From assembly GCA_965650335.1 (NCBI GenBank), contig CBFGOI010000004.1, positions 39,889 to 103,888 on the forward strand: 64,000 nucleotides of DNA. Direction: 5' to 3'. Below, in pieces: positions 37,111 through 44,858 of the stretch. Source of the stretch: Paradesertivirga sp965650335 (lineage in GTDB: Bacteria > Bacteroidota > Bacteroidia > Sphingobacteriales > Sphingobacteriaceae). Both the position numbers and the translations under genes were made by a program. The notes beneath the pieces are model-generated. The model was not told where the DNA came from and made no database searches. It saw only the letters and a list, made by a program, of their open reading frames with translations. Positions within the stretch are counted from its first letter, which is position 1. Each line of letters begins with the position of its first letter.

Positions 37111-38289
37111 CTACTGATCGTTACCATAAAAATTCATCTCCGAAATATGTGCAGCCAGTCCTCCGGCTCCAACCCAGGATTCCAAAATTTTCACTCGTAT
37201 ATATCGCACTTTTGGTGCATCCAGTGGAACCGTAAATTCTTCTCCCCTACCGGCAGCCTGTACATCTTCATTCGTATTAGACCCTGAAGGCGACCCTGAA
37301 GGCTTAACAGAGGTGCAGGATTTAAGCATTACCCAATTATCCCAACTTCCATTTGAGGGCGGATTAGTTGAACCCCAAATTTCATATCTCTTAGGATTAC
37401 CGTGATTGTAGATCCATACTCCTTGCCTCTGCCAAAGTGTAAAACGACTTAATTTTGCGGTAACACCTAAATCAAACGTAATCTGCATTGGCATGCCAAC
37501 ATCTGCTGAATGCCACATGTTACCTTCAGCGGTGATCCTGCCATCCCACATTCCAGGCATTGACAGCCCCCATCCAGTTGGCGCATCAGTGGGCAATGAC
37601 ACGGTTCTGAATTTGGTTCTGTCCAATAACTTTTCATAAATAGGGATTAATGTTTTCTTCAATGTGTCAGTCCGGTTATTCCACCGGTCCCTGATATATA
37701 CCCCAAAAACAGTTTCTTTCGATTCAAAACCGCGTGATGCAAAATCTACGTTTTTCTGCTTGGTGTAATATGTTTCTTTAAGGCTCATATTGCCAATGGA
37801 ATCTTTAAAGCAAATAACGACAGCAATTTCGGCCTCTGTGGGATTGTCAAATCTTATATTAATGCCACCAAAATCTTCTGCTATACGCATGCTTTTGTAA
37901 ATCCCAAAAATTGGGGGCTCTAAAGGCTTTACCTTGACAACTATAGGTGCCGATCTATTTTCACTTCGATCTACAGCATACAGGTTGATATTATACACCG
38001 AGGTATCAGCAAATCCATTAACAATTAACGAACTTGTATAAGATGAGGCTTTGTTCTGTATTAACTTTCCATACTTGTTTGTATACTCGGCAACAACGTA
38101 TAAAAGGTCCTTATCTGGTGGTAAAGAATAAGATATTTTAACCGCTCCTGCCTGGCTTTCAACCACCGGGTTTGCAATAGTACCTGGAGCAGACTTGTCG
38201 CTTTCAATAGCCTTCAGCTCATCTTCTTTGCAATTGCTGAATGCAATGGAAATTAGTATGAACAAAACAAAAATTACATTTCTTTTCAT
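37111..38289 (-). CDS. DUF4959/DUF5126/DUF5000 surface glycan-binding lipoprotein
   Basis: A 392-residue lipoprotein with signal MKRNVIFVLFILISIAFSNC (C20). An N-terminal fibronectin-like region (ISYSLPPDKDLLYVVAEYTN) is followed by a second beta domain and a C-terminal F5/8-type C (discoidin) fold, with WDGRITAEGNMWHSADVGMP and RYIRVKILESW. The layout is that of the DUF4959-DUF5126-DUF5000 lipoproteins of SusCD operons, which bind glycan outside the cell. It follows susD by 16 bases. Confidence 0.85.
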   Translation of the reverse strand: MKRNVIFVLFILISIAFSNCKEDELKAIESDKSAPGTIANPVVESQAGAVKISYSLPPDKDLLYVVAEYTNKYGKLIQNKASSYTSSLIVNGFADTSVYNINLYAVDRSENRSAPIVVKVKPLEPPIFGIYKSMRIAEDFGGINIRFDNPTEAEIAVVICFKDSIGNMSLKETYYTKQKNVDFASRGFESKETVFGVYIRDRWNNRTDTLKKTLIPIYEKLLDRTKFRTVSLPTDAPTGWGLSMPGMWDGRITAEGNMWHSADVGMPMQITFDLGVTAKLSRFTLWQRQGVWIYNHGNPKRYEIWGSTNPPSNGSWDNWVMLKSCTSVKPSGSPSGSNTNEDVQAAGRGEEFTVPLDAPKVRYIRVKILESWVGAGGLAAHISEMNFYGNDQ

Positions 38290-38305
38290 TTCTTTAAGTG
38301 TTAAA

Positions 38306-40207
38306 TTACCATCCTGGGTTTTGAAGTATGTTCGGATTAACGATAATATCCTGCTCCCTTATTGGCCAGAAATAGTCTCTGGGGGCGGTGAACTTCTGGC
38401 TATAAAGTAATTTTGGTCTGTAGTAAGCAGCTTCCTCAGCCTGCTCTATATCCCAGCCTGCTACCGGGGCATTCAAGGCAGCCGAAGCTTCTTTCCATCT
38501 GCGCAGATCCCAAAAACGCTGACCTTCAAATGCCAGTTCGATCGCTCTTTCCCGATGAATAATTTCTCTCAGGCCGTCTTTAGTAGTAAATTTTGTGGGA
38601 TTTGTAGAAAAGTTTGTCCATGAATTTTCCACTGTTGGAAGACCAGATCTGGTTCGAACTTTATTGAGATATTCCAACGCCTCCGCATAAGGCCTGCCTG
38701 ATTCATTCAATGCCTCAGCATATAACAAGTATAAATCAGCGAGGCGAATCATAGGCCAGGGGTAGAGTTCTGTAGTGTATGACTGTCCATCCTGAATCAC
38801 AAACTTCCAGTTAACAAGTTTTTTTGTAAAGTAGCCGGTCACTGAGTATCCAAAAGCTGATTTTCTGGACTGCGCCTGTCCCAATTTTGCTTTTACGTCC
38901 CAGTTCCGGTTTTGCATATACCATATAGATCCATCAAATGCCATGTCTGCATAAAACCGTGGCTCCCTGTTAAAATGTAGATATGCAGTAGTATAGCCAT
39001 TTAGAATATAGTTTTTATCATTCCCTTCTGCCTTTTTAAGGCTGTACCTTTCTGCATAATCCCAATCTTTATCCTCAGTGATAGGCACACCGTTTTCAGT
39101 GTAAAACAGTTCGGCCATTTTCAAGGTGGGAGCCAGTTGTCCCAGCGCAGATTCATTAGTGGTTCTGCCCGGATCAAGCCGTGGCATTGCCTGTGTCTGA
39201 ATTCTACCCAGCTGCGAGCTGCTATATCCCCATATCACTTCAGAGTTCCATGGTTCGTTCACGCTATTGCGGATAGTCATTTCTTTTTTGAGAGTATCCG
39301 TAATGTTTACCAGGCTGCTGTTGAATTCATAAAGTTTTATTCCAGCCGTTTCACATTCTATAATCGCTTCCTTGCAGGCCTTTGCAGCCTGTACCCATTT
39401 TTCAGCATCGTACTGTGTGTTGAAAAGCTGCGAGCCGTTTGCATTTTTCAACTGACCGAAATCTGAATTTCCATTAAATAAAGGACTGGCAGCCATAATC
39501 AGGGTTTTGGCTTTGAGAGACAGGGCAGCGGGCTTAGTTGCATGCCCGAGCTCTGAAGAACGGTTGGCTATTTTTGACGGAAGATTGGTAGCTGCGGAAT
39601 CTAACAGTGCCACTATATAATTAACCACCTTATCAACTGGGTCCCGTCTAACCCTTACTTCTTCTGTTGAAGCCGAAATAGGAATATTTTTTTCAATAAC
39701 AGGTATCGGGCCATACATCCTGAGAAGATAAAAATGATAGTATGCCTTTAAAAACTGTACCTCTCCAATCCATCTTGTTTTCATTACCGGATCAAGGTCA
39801 ACCACTTTATCGATATTGTCGAGAAAAATATTACAGTCGCGTAATGCCCTGAACAATGGTCGTCCTCCACGGGCTCCATCCCAGTAATTTAAAAAAGGAT
39901 CAACGATGTTTTGGTTTCCTCTTGCAATTTGTTGCGGCTCTACCGGAAGACGGCTTAGTGAGGTAATAGGCCAGTATGTCCAAAATTCGTCTCCAGCCAA
40001 AAGAGCCGGGTTAACATAGATGTCACTCTCATTCGGAAGATACGAGTAACAGGTGAACAAGAATTTTTCTGCCTCTATGCGGTTGGTAAAAGCATTGTCA
40101 ATGGTTGCCACATTATCTGGCACCACATCTAAAAAGTCGTTCTTACAAGATGACATGATAGCCATGAGCAGAACCAGAAGTTGTATTTTGATTTTTCGAA
40201 TTGTCAT
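38306..40207 (-). CDS. SusD/RagB lipoprotein
   Basis: A 633-residue SusD family member, larger than the one at 32.7 kb. Signal with lipobox SSC (MAIMSSCKNDFLDVVPDN). Family segments include GEVQFLKAYYHFYLLRMYGP and IPV, and near the C-terminus REIIHRERAIELAFEGQRFW and DLRRWK, ending in YFWPIREQDIIVNPNILQNP. Together with the preceding susC it forms the outer-membrane uptake pair of the - strand operon susC-susD-DUF4959/5000-DUF4998. It is not a near-copy of the first SusD. Confidence 0.95.
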   Translation of the reverse strand: MTIRKIKIQLLVLLMAIMSSCKNDFLDVVPDNVATIDNAFTNRIEAEKFLFTCYSYLPNESDIYVNPALLAGDEFWTYWPITSLSRLPVEPQQIARGNQNIVDPFLNYWDGARGGRPLFRALRDCNIFLDNIDKVVDLDPVMKTRWIGEVQFLKAYYHFYLLRMYGPIPVIEKNIPISASTEEVRVRRDPVDKVVNYIVALLDSAATNLPSKIANRSSELGHATKPAALSLKAKTLIMAASPLFNGNSDFGQLKNANGSQLFNTQYDAEKWVQAAKACKEAIIECETAGIKLYEFNSSLVNITDTLKKEMTIRNSVNEPWNSEVIWGYSSSQLGRIQTQAMPRLDPGRTTNESALGQLAPTLKMAELFYTENGVPITEDKDWDYAERYSLKKAEGNDKNYILNGYTTAYLHFNREPRFYADMAFDGSIWYMQNRNWDVKAKLGQAQSRKSAFGYSVTGYFTKKLVNWKFVIQDGQSYTTELYPWPMIRLADLYLLYAEALNESGRPYAEALEYLNKVRTRSGLPTVENSWTNFSTNPTKFTTKDGLREIIHRERAIELAFEGQRFWDLRRWKEASAALNAPVAGWDIEQAEEAAYYRPKLLYSQKFTAPRDYFWPIREQDIIVNPNILQNPGW

Positions 40208-40230
40208 GTAATTATTATTTGATTTGGATT

Positions 40231-40251
40231 CTGTAAAACATTCCTTTACAG
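40231..40251 (-). repeat. Hairpin between susC and susD of the - strand operon
   Basis: CTGTAAA and TTTACAG form a 7-bp inverted repeat with a 7-base loop in the 63-base gap. It mirrors the hairpin at the other susC-susD junction (32597-32640). Confidence 0.45.
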
Positions 40252-40270
40252 GGGGTTAATTTCTCTGATT

Positions 40271-43200
40271 TTAGAAGCCAATCTGTACTCCCATATTAAA
40301 CACTTTTTGAACCGGATACCCCAGGCCATCGCCACCCATTTCTATGTCCCAAAGTTTAAATCCACTTAGTGTAGCGAGATTAATTCCGCTCACATACAGC
40401 CTGGCATTATTTCCATGCCATCTGCTAACAAGCTTTTTTGGTAGTGAATAGCCAAGCTCTACAGTTTTAAGCCTCAAGAAGGCTCCGTTGCGCATAAACC
40501 AGGAATTGCTTTGTGCATTGTTGGTATTGATGGTATTGCTTAACCTGGGCCATAAAGCATAAAGATTGCGGTTTTCTTCCGACCAGTAGTTGTCGGCATA
40601 CGCTTGCAGCATCGCGGTACTGTTAACAAAGGGCGCCGTCGAATTAGCATCTATCCAAAAAGAAGAACGAGCAGAACCCTGACAAAAAGCTGAAATATCA
40701 AAATTCTTGATTCCGTAAGAAAAACCAAATCCGTAGATAATTTCAGGAACGGTAGGAAGTCCCAATGGGACCTGATCTAGGTTTGTTATCTGGCCATCTC
40801 CATTTACATCCCTGTATTTAATATCTCCACCTCTGTATTCTCCAAAATTTTGTTTGGGAGAATTGGCTACTTCGTCCTCGTCAACGAAAAGTCTCTCAGC
40901 AATTAAGCCATAAACCTGATTCAGGGAGTTTCCAGGGTGCAGCTTATATTTCTCATTGTATTCAGGCTCTTCATATTTCAGAAATTCACTGTGTGCAAAG
41001 GTGAAATTGCCATGAATTTTCAACCATGAAGAATTTGCAAAGTTTCTGGTGTAATCTGAAGAGATATCAATTCCCTCCGCTTTGGCTTCTCCAACATTGG
41101 CTCTAACGTTTGCAGACAAGCCCATTGTGGTAGGGATGGCAGCCCTGTCCATTAAAATATTTTTCCGGTGTTCAGTAAAATAGTCGACTTGTAGCTCCAA
41201 CGAGTTAAATAGGTTAAGCTCTATGCCTGCATTAAATTTCTTTGCTTTTTCCCAGGTAATATTAATATTATCATATCGGTTAACGGTAACGCCGCTTTTC
41301 GAATAGTTAAAATTTTCGCCAAAAACGAATCCCTTGTTCCAGTCGTTCATGTTCACTTCCGAAAGGTAAAAGAAGCGGTCATCTGCACTTCCAATGGCAT
41401 CGTTTCCAACCAGCCCATAAGTAGCTTTCAACTTTAATTTGCCGATTGTGTGCTTTAAGCCATCCCAGAACTTTTCGTTAGAAACATACCAGCCCAAGCC
41501 AGCAGCTGGGAACAAGCCATACCGTTGGGATTTGTAAAAGCGCTCAGAGCCGTTGTATCCGAAATTTAATTCCGCCAGGTATCGGTTATCGAAGCCATAA
41601 GTAAACCTACCAGAGACTCCCTGGTTGCGGTAAGGAAGTGACTTTTGGAGGGTGCCCTGGTTAGCAAGCAACTGTGCTCGCCTCTGGTATACTAACAAAC
41701 CTGAAACATCGTGTCGTTTAGCAAAGGTTTTGTTGTAATTAACAGCCGCTTCCATGTAAGTGGTAGTGGTGATATCCTTGGAGCCTTCGTTGAAATTTAA
41801 ATACTCTGTTGCGGACCCTTCATTTAGTAAGTTTAAAGCATAGTTGTCTGTTTGATTATTAGCTCCGGATGCGGCATAAAAAAAAGGATTATAATTCCTG
41901 GTAACATCGAAATAAGCATAGCGCGAGGTGTTGAACATTCCGCGTGCCGAAAGCCCCGGTGTAATAAATGAAAAGTTCTGTTTAAGCTCGAACTGCGCAT
42001 TCATTGTGGAGCGCGAATAATCCTTATATCCCTTCACCATATCGGCGTAAGGGTTGATATAGTTAGGAGAAAGATTACTACCCGAACCTGAGTTACCAAA
42101 CAAAATATGGTTAACTCTTGGCATAACTGAAGCCGGATAAAAAGCTGGAAATAATACCGGATTTGAGCGTACAATCTTGTTATAAACTCCCTTTCCACCA
42201 TCGATCGGACCATTGTAATCATCAAAGGAGCCGGACAGTCTGACAATGCCTTCTGTAGTATTCGATAAATTAACATTAACGTTCGACCTGAGCTGATAAG
42301 ATTTAAGGTTGATATTCGTATTAAAGTTATTCCGCTTGTCTATTCTCAGATTCCCGTTGTCATCATTTATAGTTCCGGCGATATAGTACCTGGCAATTTT
42401 GCCTCCACCGTTCGCACTGAAATTAAAGCGCTGATTTGTAGTATTGTTCCTTATTAACATGTCCATCCAGTTTACTGCCGGATAAAGCATTGAATTACTG
42501 CCTGCTATTGTCTGGTCTATCTTATTTTGCGAATAAGGCAACAAGCCCAAGGGATTGCGCGTTAAAACCGACTCGTTTTCCAATAACATATACTGAACCG
42601 GGTCAACAAAATCAATATTCCTGATATTGGAAGAAACTGAGTTTTCATATCTGACGGATATTTTTGCTGAACCCTCAACACCAGCTTTAGTGGTTATCAA
42701 TATTACACCGTTTGCTCCCCTTGCCCCGTAAAGGGAAGTTGCAGTTGCATCTTTCATAATTGAAAAACTGCTGATATCATCAGGCTGCATCCGGGCCAGG
42801 TCGGTCGAAGTAACTTCAATACCATCAATTAAAATAAGGGGGTCTTTTTTGTATCCGAATGTGGTTACTCCCCTGATGAAAAAAGAGGCATTGTCTTGCC
42901 CTGGCTCGCCACTTCTTTGGTAAGCAATTACACCTGCCAGTTTACCAGCCAATGCAGTTGTAAGGTTACTAGAAGCTACTTTTAACTCTTTAGGGTTAAT
43001 AGTTTCAATAGAGCTCACCATACTGGACTTTTTCTGGGTACCAAAAGCAACAATTGCCACTTCATTTAACTGGTTTGATACAGGTTCCATTATTGCATTT
43101 ATAGTGCTCTCGCCTGCTATCTTAACCTCCATTGGCTTGTAGCCTACCATGGTAAAAATCAGAGTACCATTAGCCGGGGCCTTCATAGTATAAAAACCCT

Positions 43201-43474
43201 TGTCATTGGTAGTGGTGCCAACATTAGGGTTATTTTTTAAAACGACAGATACTCCCGGTAGGATGCCATCTTTGTCTCTAACAACTCCTTTAATAGTAAT
43301 ATCTTCAATAAGATAGTGATTAATTGTCTTGCTACCCTCTGCGTTTGACAGGCTATAACAGCCGATTACTAACAGAAAGGGTAATACAAAGTATTTCAGA
43401 AATTTTACTAAATTCCTTAACAGAGTTAACTGCAAATAATATCTGCCGTTACTCTTTAATAACGAAAATGTCAT
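40271..43474 (-). CDS. SusC/RagA TonB-linked outer-membrane transporter without STN domain
   Basis: A 1067-residue transporter. The signal region is unusually long (about 48 residues, FLKYFVLPFLLVIGCYSLSN at its core). There is no STN domain; the carboxypeptidase-regulatory-like domain comes directly (ITIKGVVRDKDGILPGVSVV), then the plug (VAIVAFGTQKKSSMVSSIE and SLYGARGANGVILITT) and the barrel, ending VFNMGVQIGF. Without an STN it cannot signal through FecR, unlike the transporter at 29.1 kb. First gene of the four-gene - strand operon. Confidence 0.95.
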   Translation of the reverse strand: MTFSLLKSNGRYYLQLTLLRNLVKFLKYFVLPFLLVIGCYSLSNAEGSKTINHYLIEDITIKGVVRDKDGILPGVSVVLKNNPNVGTTTNDKGFYTMKAPANGTLIFTMVGYKPMEVKIAGESTINAIMEPVSNQLNEVAIVAFGTQKKSSMVSSIETINPKELKVASSNLTTALAGKLAGVIAYQRSGEPGQDNASFFIRGVTTFGYKKDPLILIDGIEVTSTDLARMQPDDISSFSIMKDATATSLYGARGANGVILITTKAGVEGSAKISVRYENSVSSNIRNIDFVDPVQYMLLENESVLTRNPLGLLPYSQNKIDQTIAGSNSMLYPAVNWMDMLIRNNTTNQRFNFSANGGGKIARYYIAGTINDDNGNLRIDKRNNFNTNINLKSYQLRSNVNVNLSNTTEGIVRLSGSFDDYNGPIDGGKGVYNKIVRSNPVLFPAFYPASVMPRVNHILFGNSGSGSNLSPNYINPYADMVKGYKDYSRSTMNAQFELKQNFSFITPGLSARGMFNTSRYAYFDVTRNYNPFFYAASGANNQTDNYALNLLNEGSATEYLNFNEGSKDITTTTYMEAAVNYNKTFAKRHDVSGLLVYQRRAQLLANQGTLQKSLPYRNQGVSGRFTYGFDNRYLAELNFGYNGSERFYKSQRYGLFPAAGLGWYVSNEKFWDGLKHTIGKLKLKATYGLVGNDAIGSADDRFFYLSEVNMNDWNKGFVFGENFNYSKSGVTVNRYDNINITWEKAKKFNAGIELNLFNSLELQVDYFTEHRKNILMDRAAIPTTMGLSANVRANVGEAKAEGIDISSDYTRNFANSSWLKIHGNFTFAHSEFLKYEEPEYNEKYKLHPGNSLNQVYGLIAERLFVDEDEVANSPKQNFGEYRGGDIKYRDVNGDGQITNLDQVPLGLPTVPEIIYGFGFSYGIKNFDISAFCQGSARSSFWIDANSTAPFVNSTAMLQAYADNYWSEENRNLYALWPRLSNTINTNNAQSNSWFMRNGAFLRLKTVELGYSLPKKLVSRWHGNNARLYVSGINLATLSGFKLWDIEMGGDGLGYPVQKVFNMGVQIGF

Positions 43475-44118
43475 AGATTTACATTGGTTTTTTGAATGAG
43501 TATTGCTTATTTGAAGCCGAGGCCAGAATATTCATTTTGAAGGGTGAGTTTCTGGCCTTTAAAGCCCAGGCTGCAAGGGCTGCGTAATTACGTTGGGTAA
43601 AGTTGTAGCATGGTCTAATTTGTTAGTTTCTAGTTTAGGTTACTCTGAGCAAGTAAAGGCGGCTCAATTATTTTTCTAAAATTAGACACTCATCTCTCCA
43701 AAGAATTGCCTTAAATAGACTTTTTTGTATACAAAGTCGACCATCTTAAATACCATCTATTTCTAAAGGGCACTACAGGAAAATTCTTTGTTTCCGTGGG
43801 CCATCTGGCTTCTTTTGCCCGATTCATATTGGGAGAAATTATTAAAGCCTGCTCCGGGGAGAAGCAGGGCTTTAAACCAACTAACCAATAAAAAAGTTAA
43901 CCAATTTTATTTATGATATTGTGTGAAATGAGCTATATAGAATTTTCGACAATCGTAACTGCTTTCTGTGGCTCTCATCATCCTTACAAATTTCTATATA
44001 TTCAATTCTCTACATTTACTCAAAACAGGCTTTTTTTTATACAAATCCTGCTCTCTGTAGGTTCTGTTGTGGAATTGGGTTTAAACTGAATAAAACAGCA
44101 CATCGGCTATTTTATTCA
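43475..44118. other. Leader of the - strand susC and gene-poor spacer
   Basis: No gene is recognised here. A hairpin GGCCAGAA / TTCTGGCC spans 43521-43557 in the susC leader. A second, AAAGCCTGCT / AGCAGGGCTTT with one bulge, spans 43844-43873. A 58-codon frame at 43913-44089 (+) has no protein-like pattern. This spacer and the remnants from 44119 to 44811 make up the 1.4-kb gap between susC and the GH97 gene. Confidence 0.4.
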
Positions 44119-44121
44119 GTT
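44084..44121. repeat. 12-bp inverted repeat
   Basis: AACTGAATAAAA (44084-44095) is repeated inverted as TTTTATTCAGTT (44110-44121) around 14 bases. Its right arm touches the end of the decayed sigma-factor gene. It could be a terminator of that old gene, a protein site or a rearrangement scar. Confidence 0.5.
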
Positions 44122-44253
44122 AGATATAAAAAAGCACCGGGGAACTTTTTTATTAGGTTTCTTAAAATTCGTAGTCTCTCAAAGAGAATAGGCATAATCG
44201 ATTATGGATAAATCAAAGATCCATTTAAAAGTCGCCTGATCTCCTGCTTTTAA
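44119..44253 (-). pseudogene. Decayed ECF sigma factor gene with internal deletion
   Basis: Read on the - strand, 44253-44190 matches the start of the intact sigma gene at 48990-49055 (TTAAAAGCAGGAGATCA, then ATCTTTGATTTAT). 44180-44119 matches its end at 49448-49505 (GACTACGAATTTTAAGA, ATAAAAAAG, GCTTTTTTAT). About 390 bases in between are lost, so regions 2 and 4 are gone. It directly follows a decayed piece of a GH29 gene, the same order as the intact GH29-sigma pair. Confidence 0.85.
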
Positions 44254-44332
44254 TAACATTAAGGAAAAGATTCTCGTCTCCAGCCGCACAATTAATTAGA
44301 GTTCGTAGTGGAAATCGGAGGTCATTAGGCTT
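44254..44332 (-). pseudogene. Decayed 3' piece of a GH29 fucosidase gene
   Basis: The - strand from 44332 matches 47845-47925 of the intact fucosidase gene: CCTAATGACCTCCGATTT against CCTAATAACCTTCGATTT, then CACTACGAAC, TAATTA-TTGTGC, GGAGA and GAATCTT-T-CTTAA-GTT. Similarity is around 80% by eye and stops abruptly where the decayed sigma gene begins. The remaining roughly 870 bases of the 3' part are missing. Confidence 0.85.
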
Positions 44333-44508
44333 TGAATATGTCGGTTATATATAAAATAAAGTCTGGTTGGTGTAACTCAGTAAGGGTCCTGTTATTTAAA
44401 TTTGTTTTAAGGAAGTAGCTTGCTCTCAAGATTATTTGTTAAGCGCCGAATATAACCCACCAATATGAGTAACGTTAAAAATAGCTTCGTTTTTTTTGAT
44501 GGTTGGAA

Positions 44509-44811
44509 ATCTATCTGATCATCGCCTTATAATAGCGTAACCAAGACTATGTTGAAGAATACGAAAAATGGCATCAGAATGTGTGGAATGAATAAAGGAG
44601 TGAATTGTAGTCGCAGGTATCACTGAAATGGAAATTTACCGAGCAGGGAATCGATTATGTATGCATGGAAACTGATCCCTCTTTTTTGTTTGAACGTAAA
44701 AAGGTTTTGAGGCGGCTAATATTAAAGTCCAGGAGTAGGAAAATTTGATTGGAAATTTCAGAAACTTCTCGCTTGGGTAAGGAAGGTGTAAAAATGGGCG
44801 CTAAAGGATAA
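44509..44811 (+). pseudogene. Decayed L-fucose/L-rhamnose mutarotase gene
   Basis: Pieces of the mutarotase family are readable in order across shifting frames: IYLIIAL, then after two stops (44530-44535) RNQDYVEEYEKWHQNVWNE, a stop at 44593, VAGITEMEIYRAGNRLCM, a frameshift, METDPSFLFERKK, another shift, AANIKVQE, a TAG in place of the family Trp, ENLI, and WKFQKLLAW. It ends at TAA 44809-44811 after KEGVKMGAKG. This family interconverts the anomers of fucose or rhamnose. At least four lesions make the gene dead. It precedes GH97 and GH29 genes, in keeping with a former fucose pathway. Confidence 0.83.
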
Positions 44812-44858
44812 AATATTTCAACTGTAGCAACGCACTTTTATAACGTATAAAAATTTAA

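Noticed and set aside
29129..43474. The two susC/susD pairs as recent duplicates of each other
   Set aside because: They differ in length, STN domain, barrel sequence and accompanying lipoproteins, so they are distinct systems.
43930..44020. Imperfect inverted ends (CTATATAGAATTTT / AAATTTCTATATA) as insertion-sequence ends
   Set aside because: The span is only about 80 bases, with no transposase trace and no target duplication.
43913..44089. 58-codon frame upstream of the decayed sigma gene
   Set aside because: The translation has no protein-like pattern, and the region is a spacer containing hairpins.
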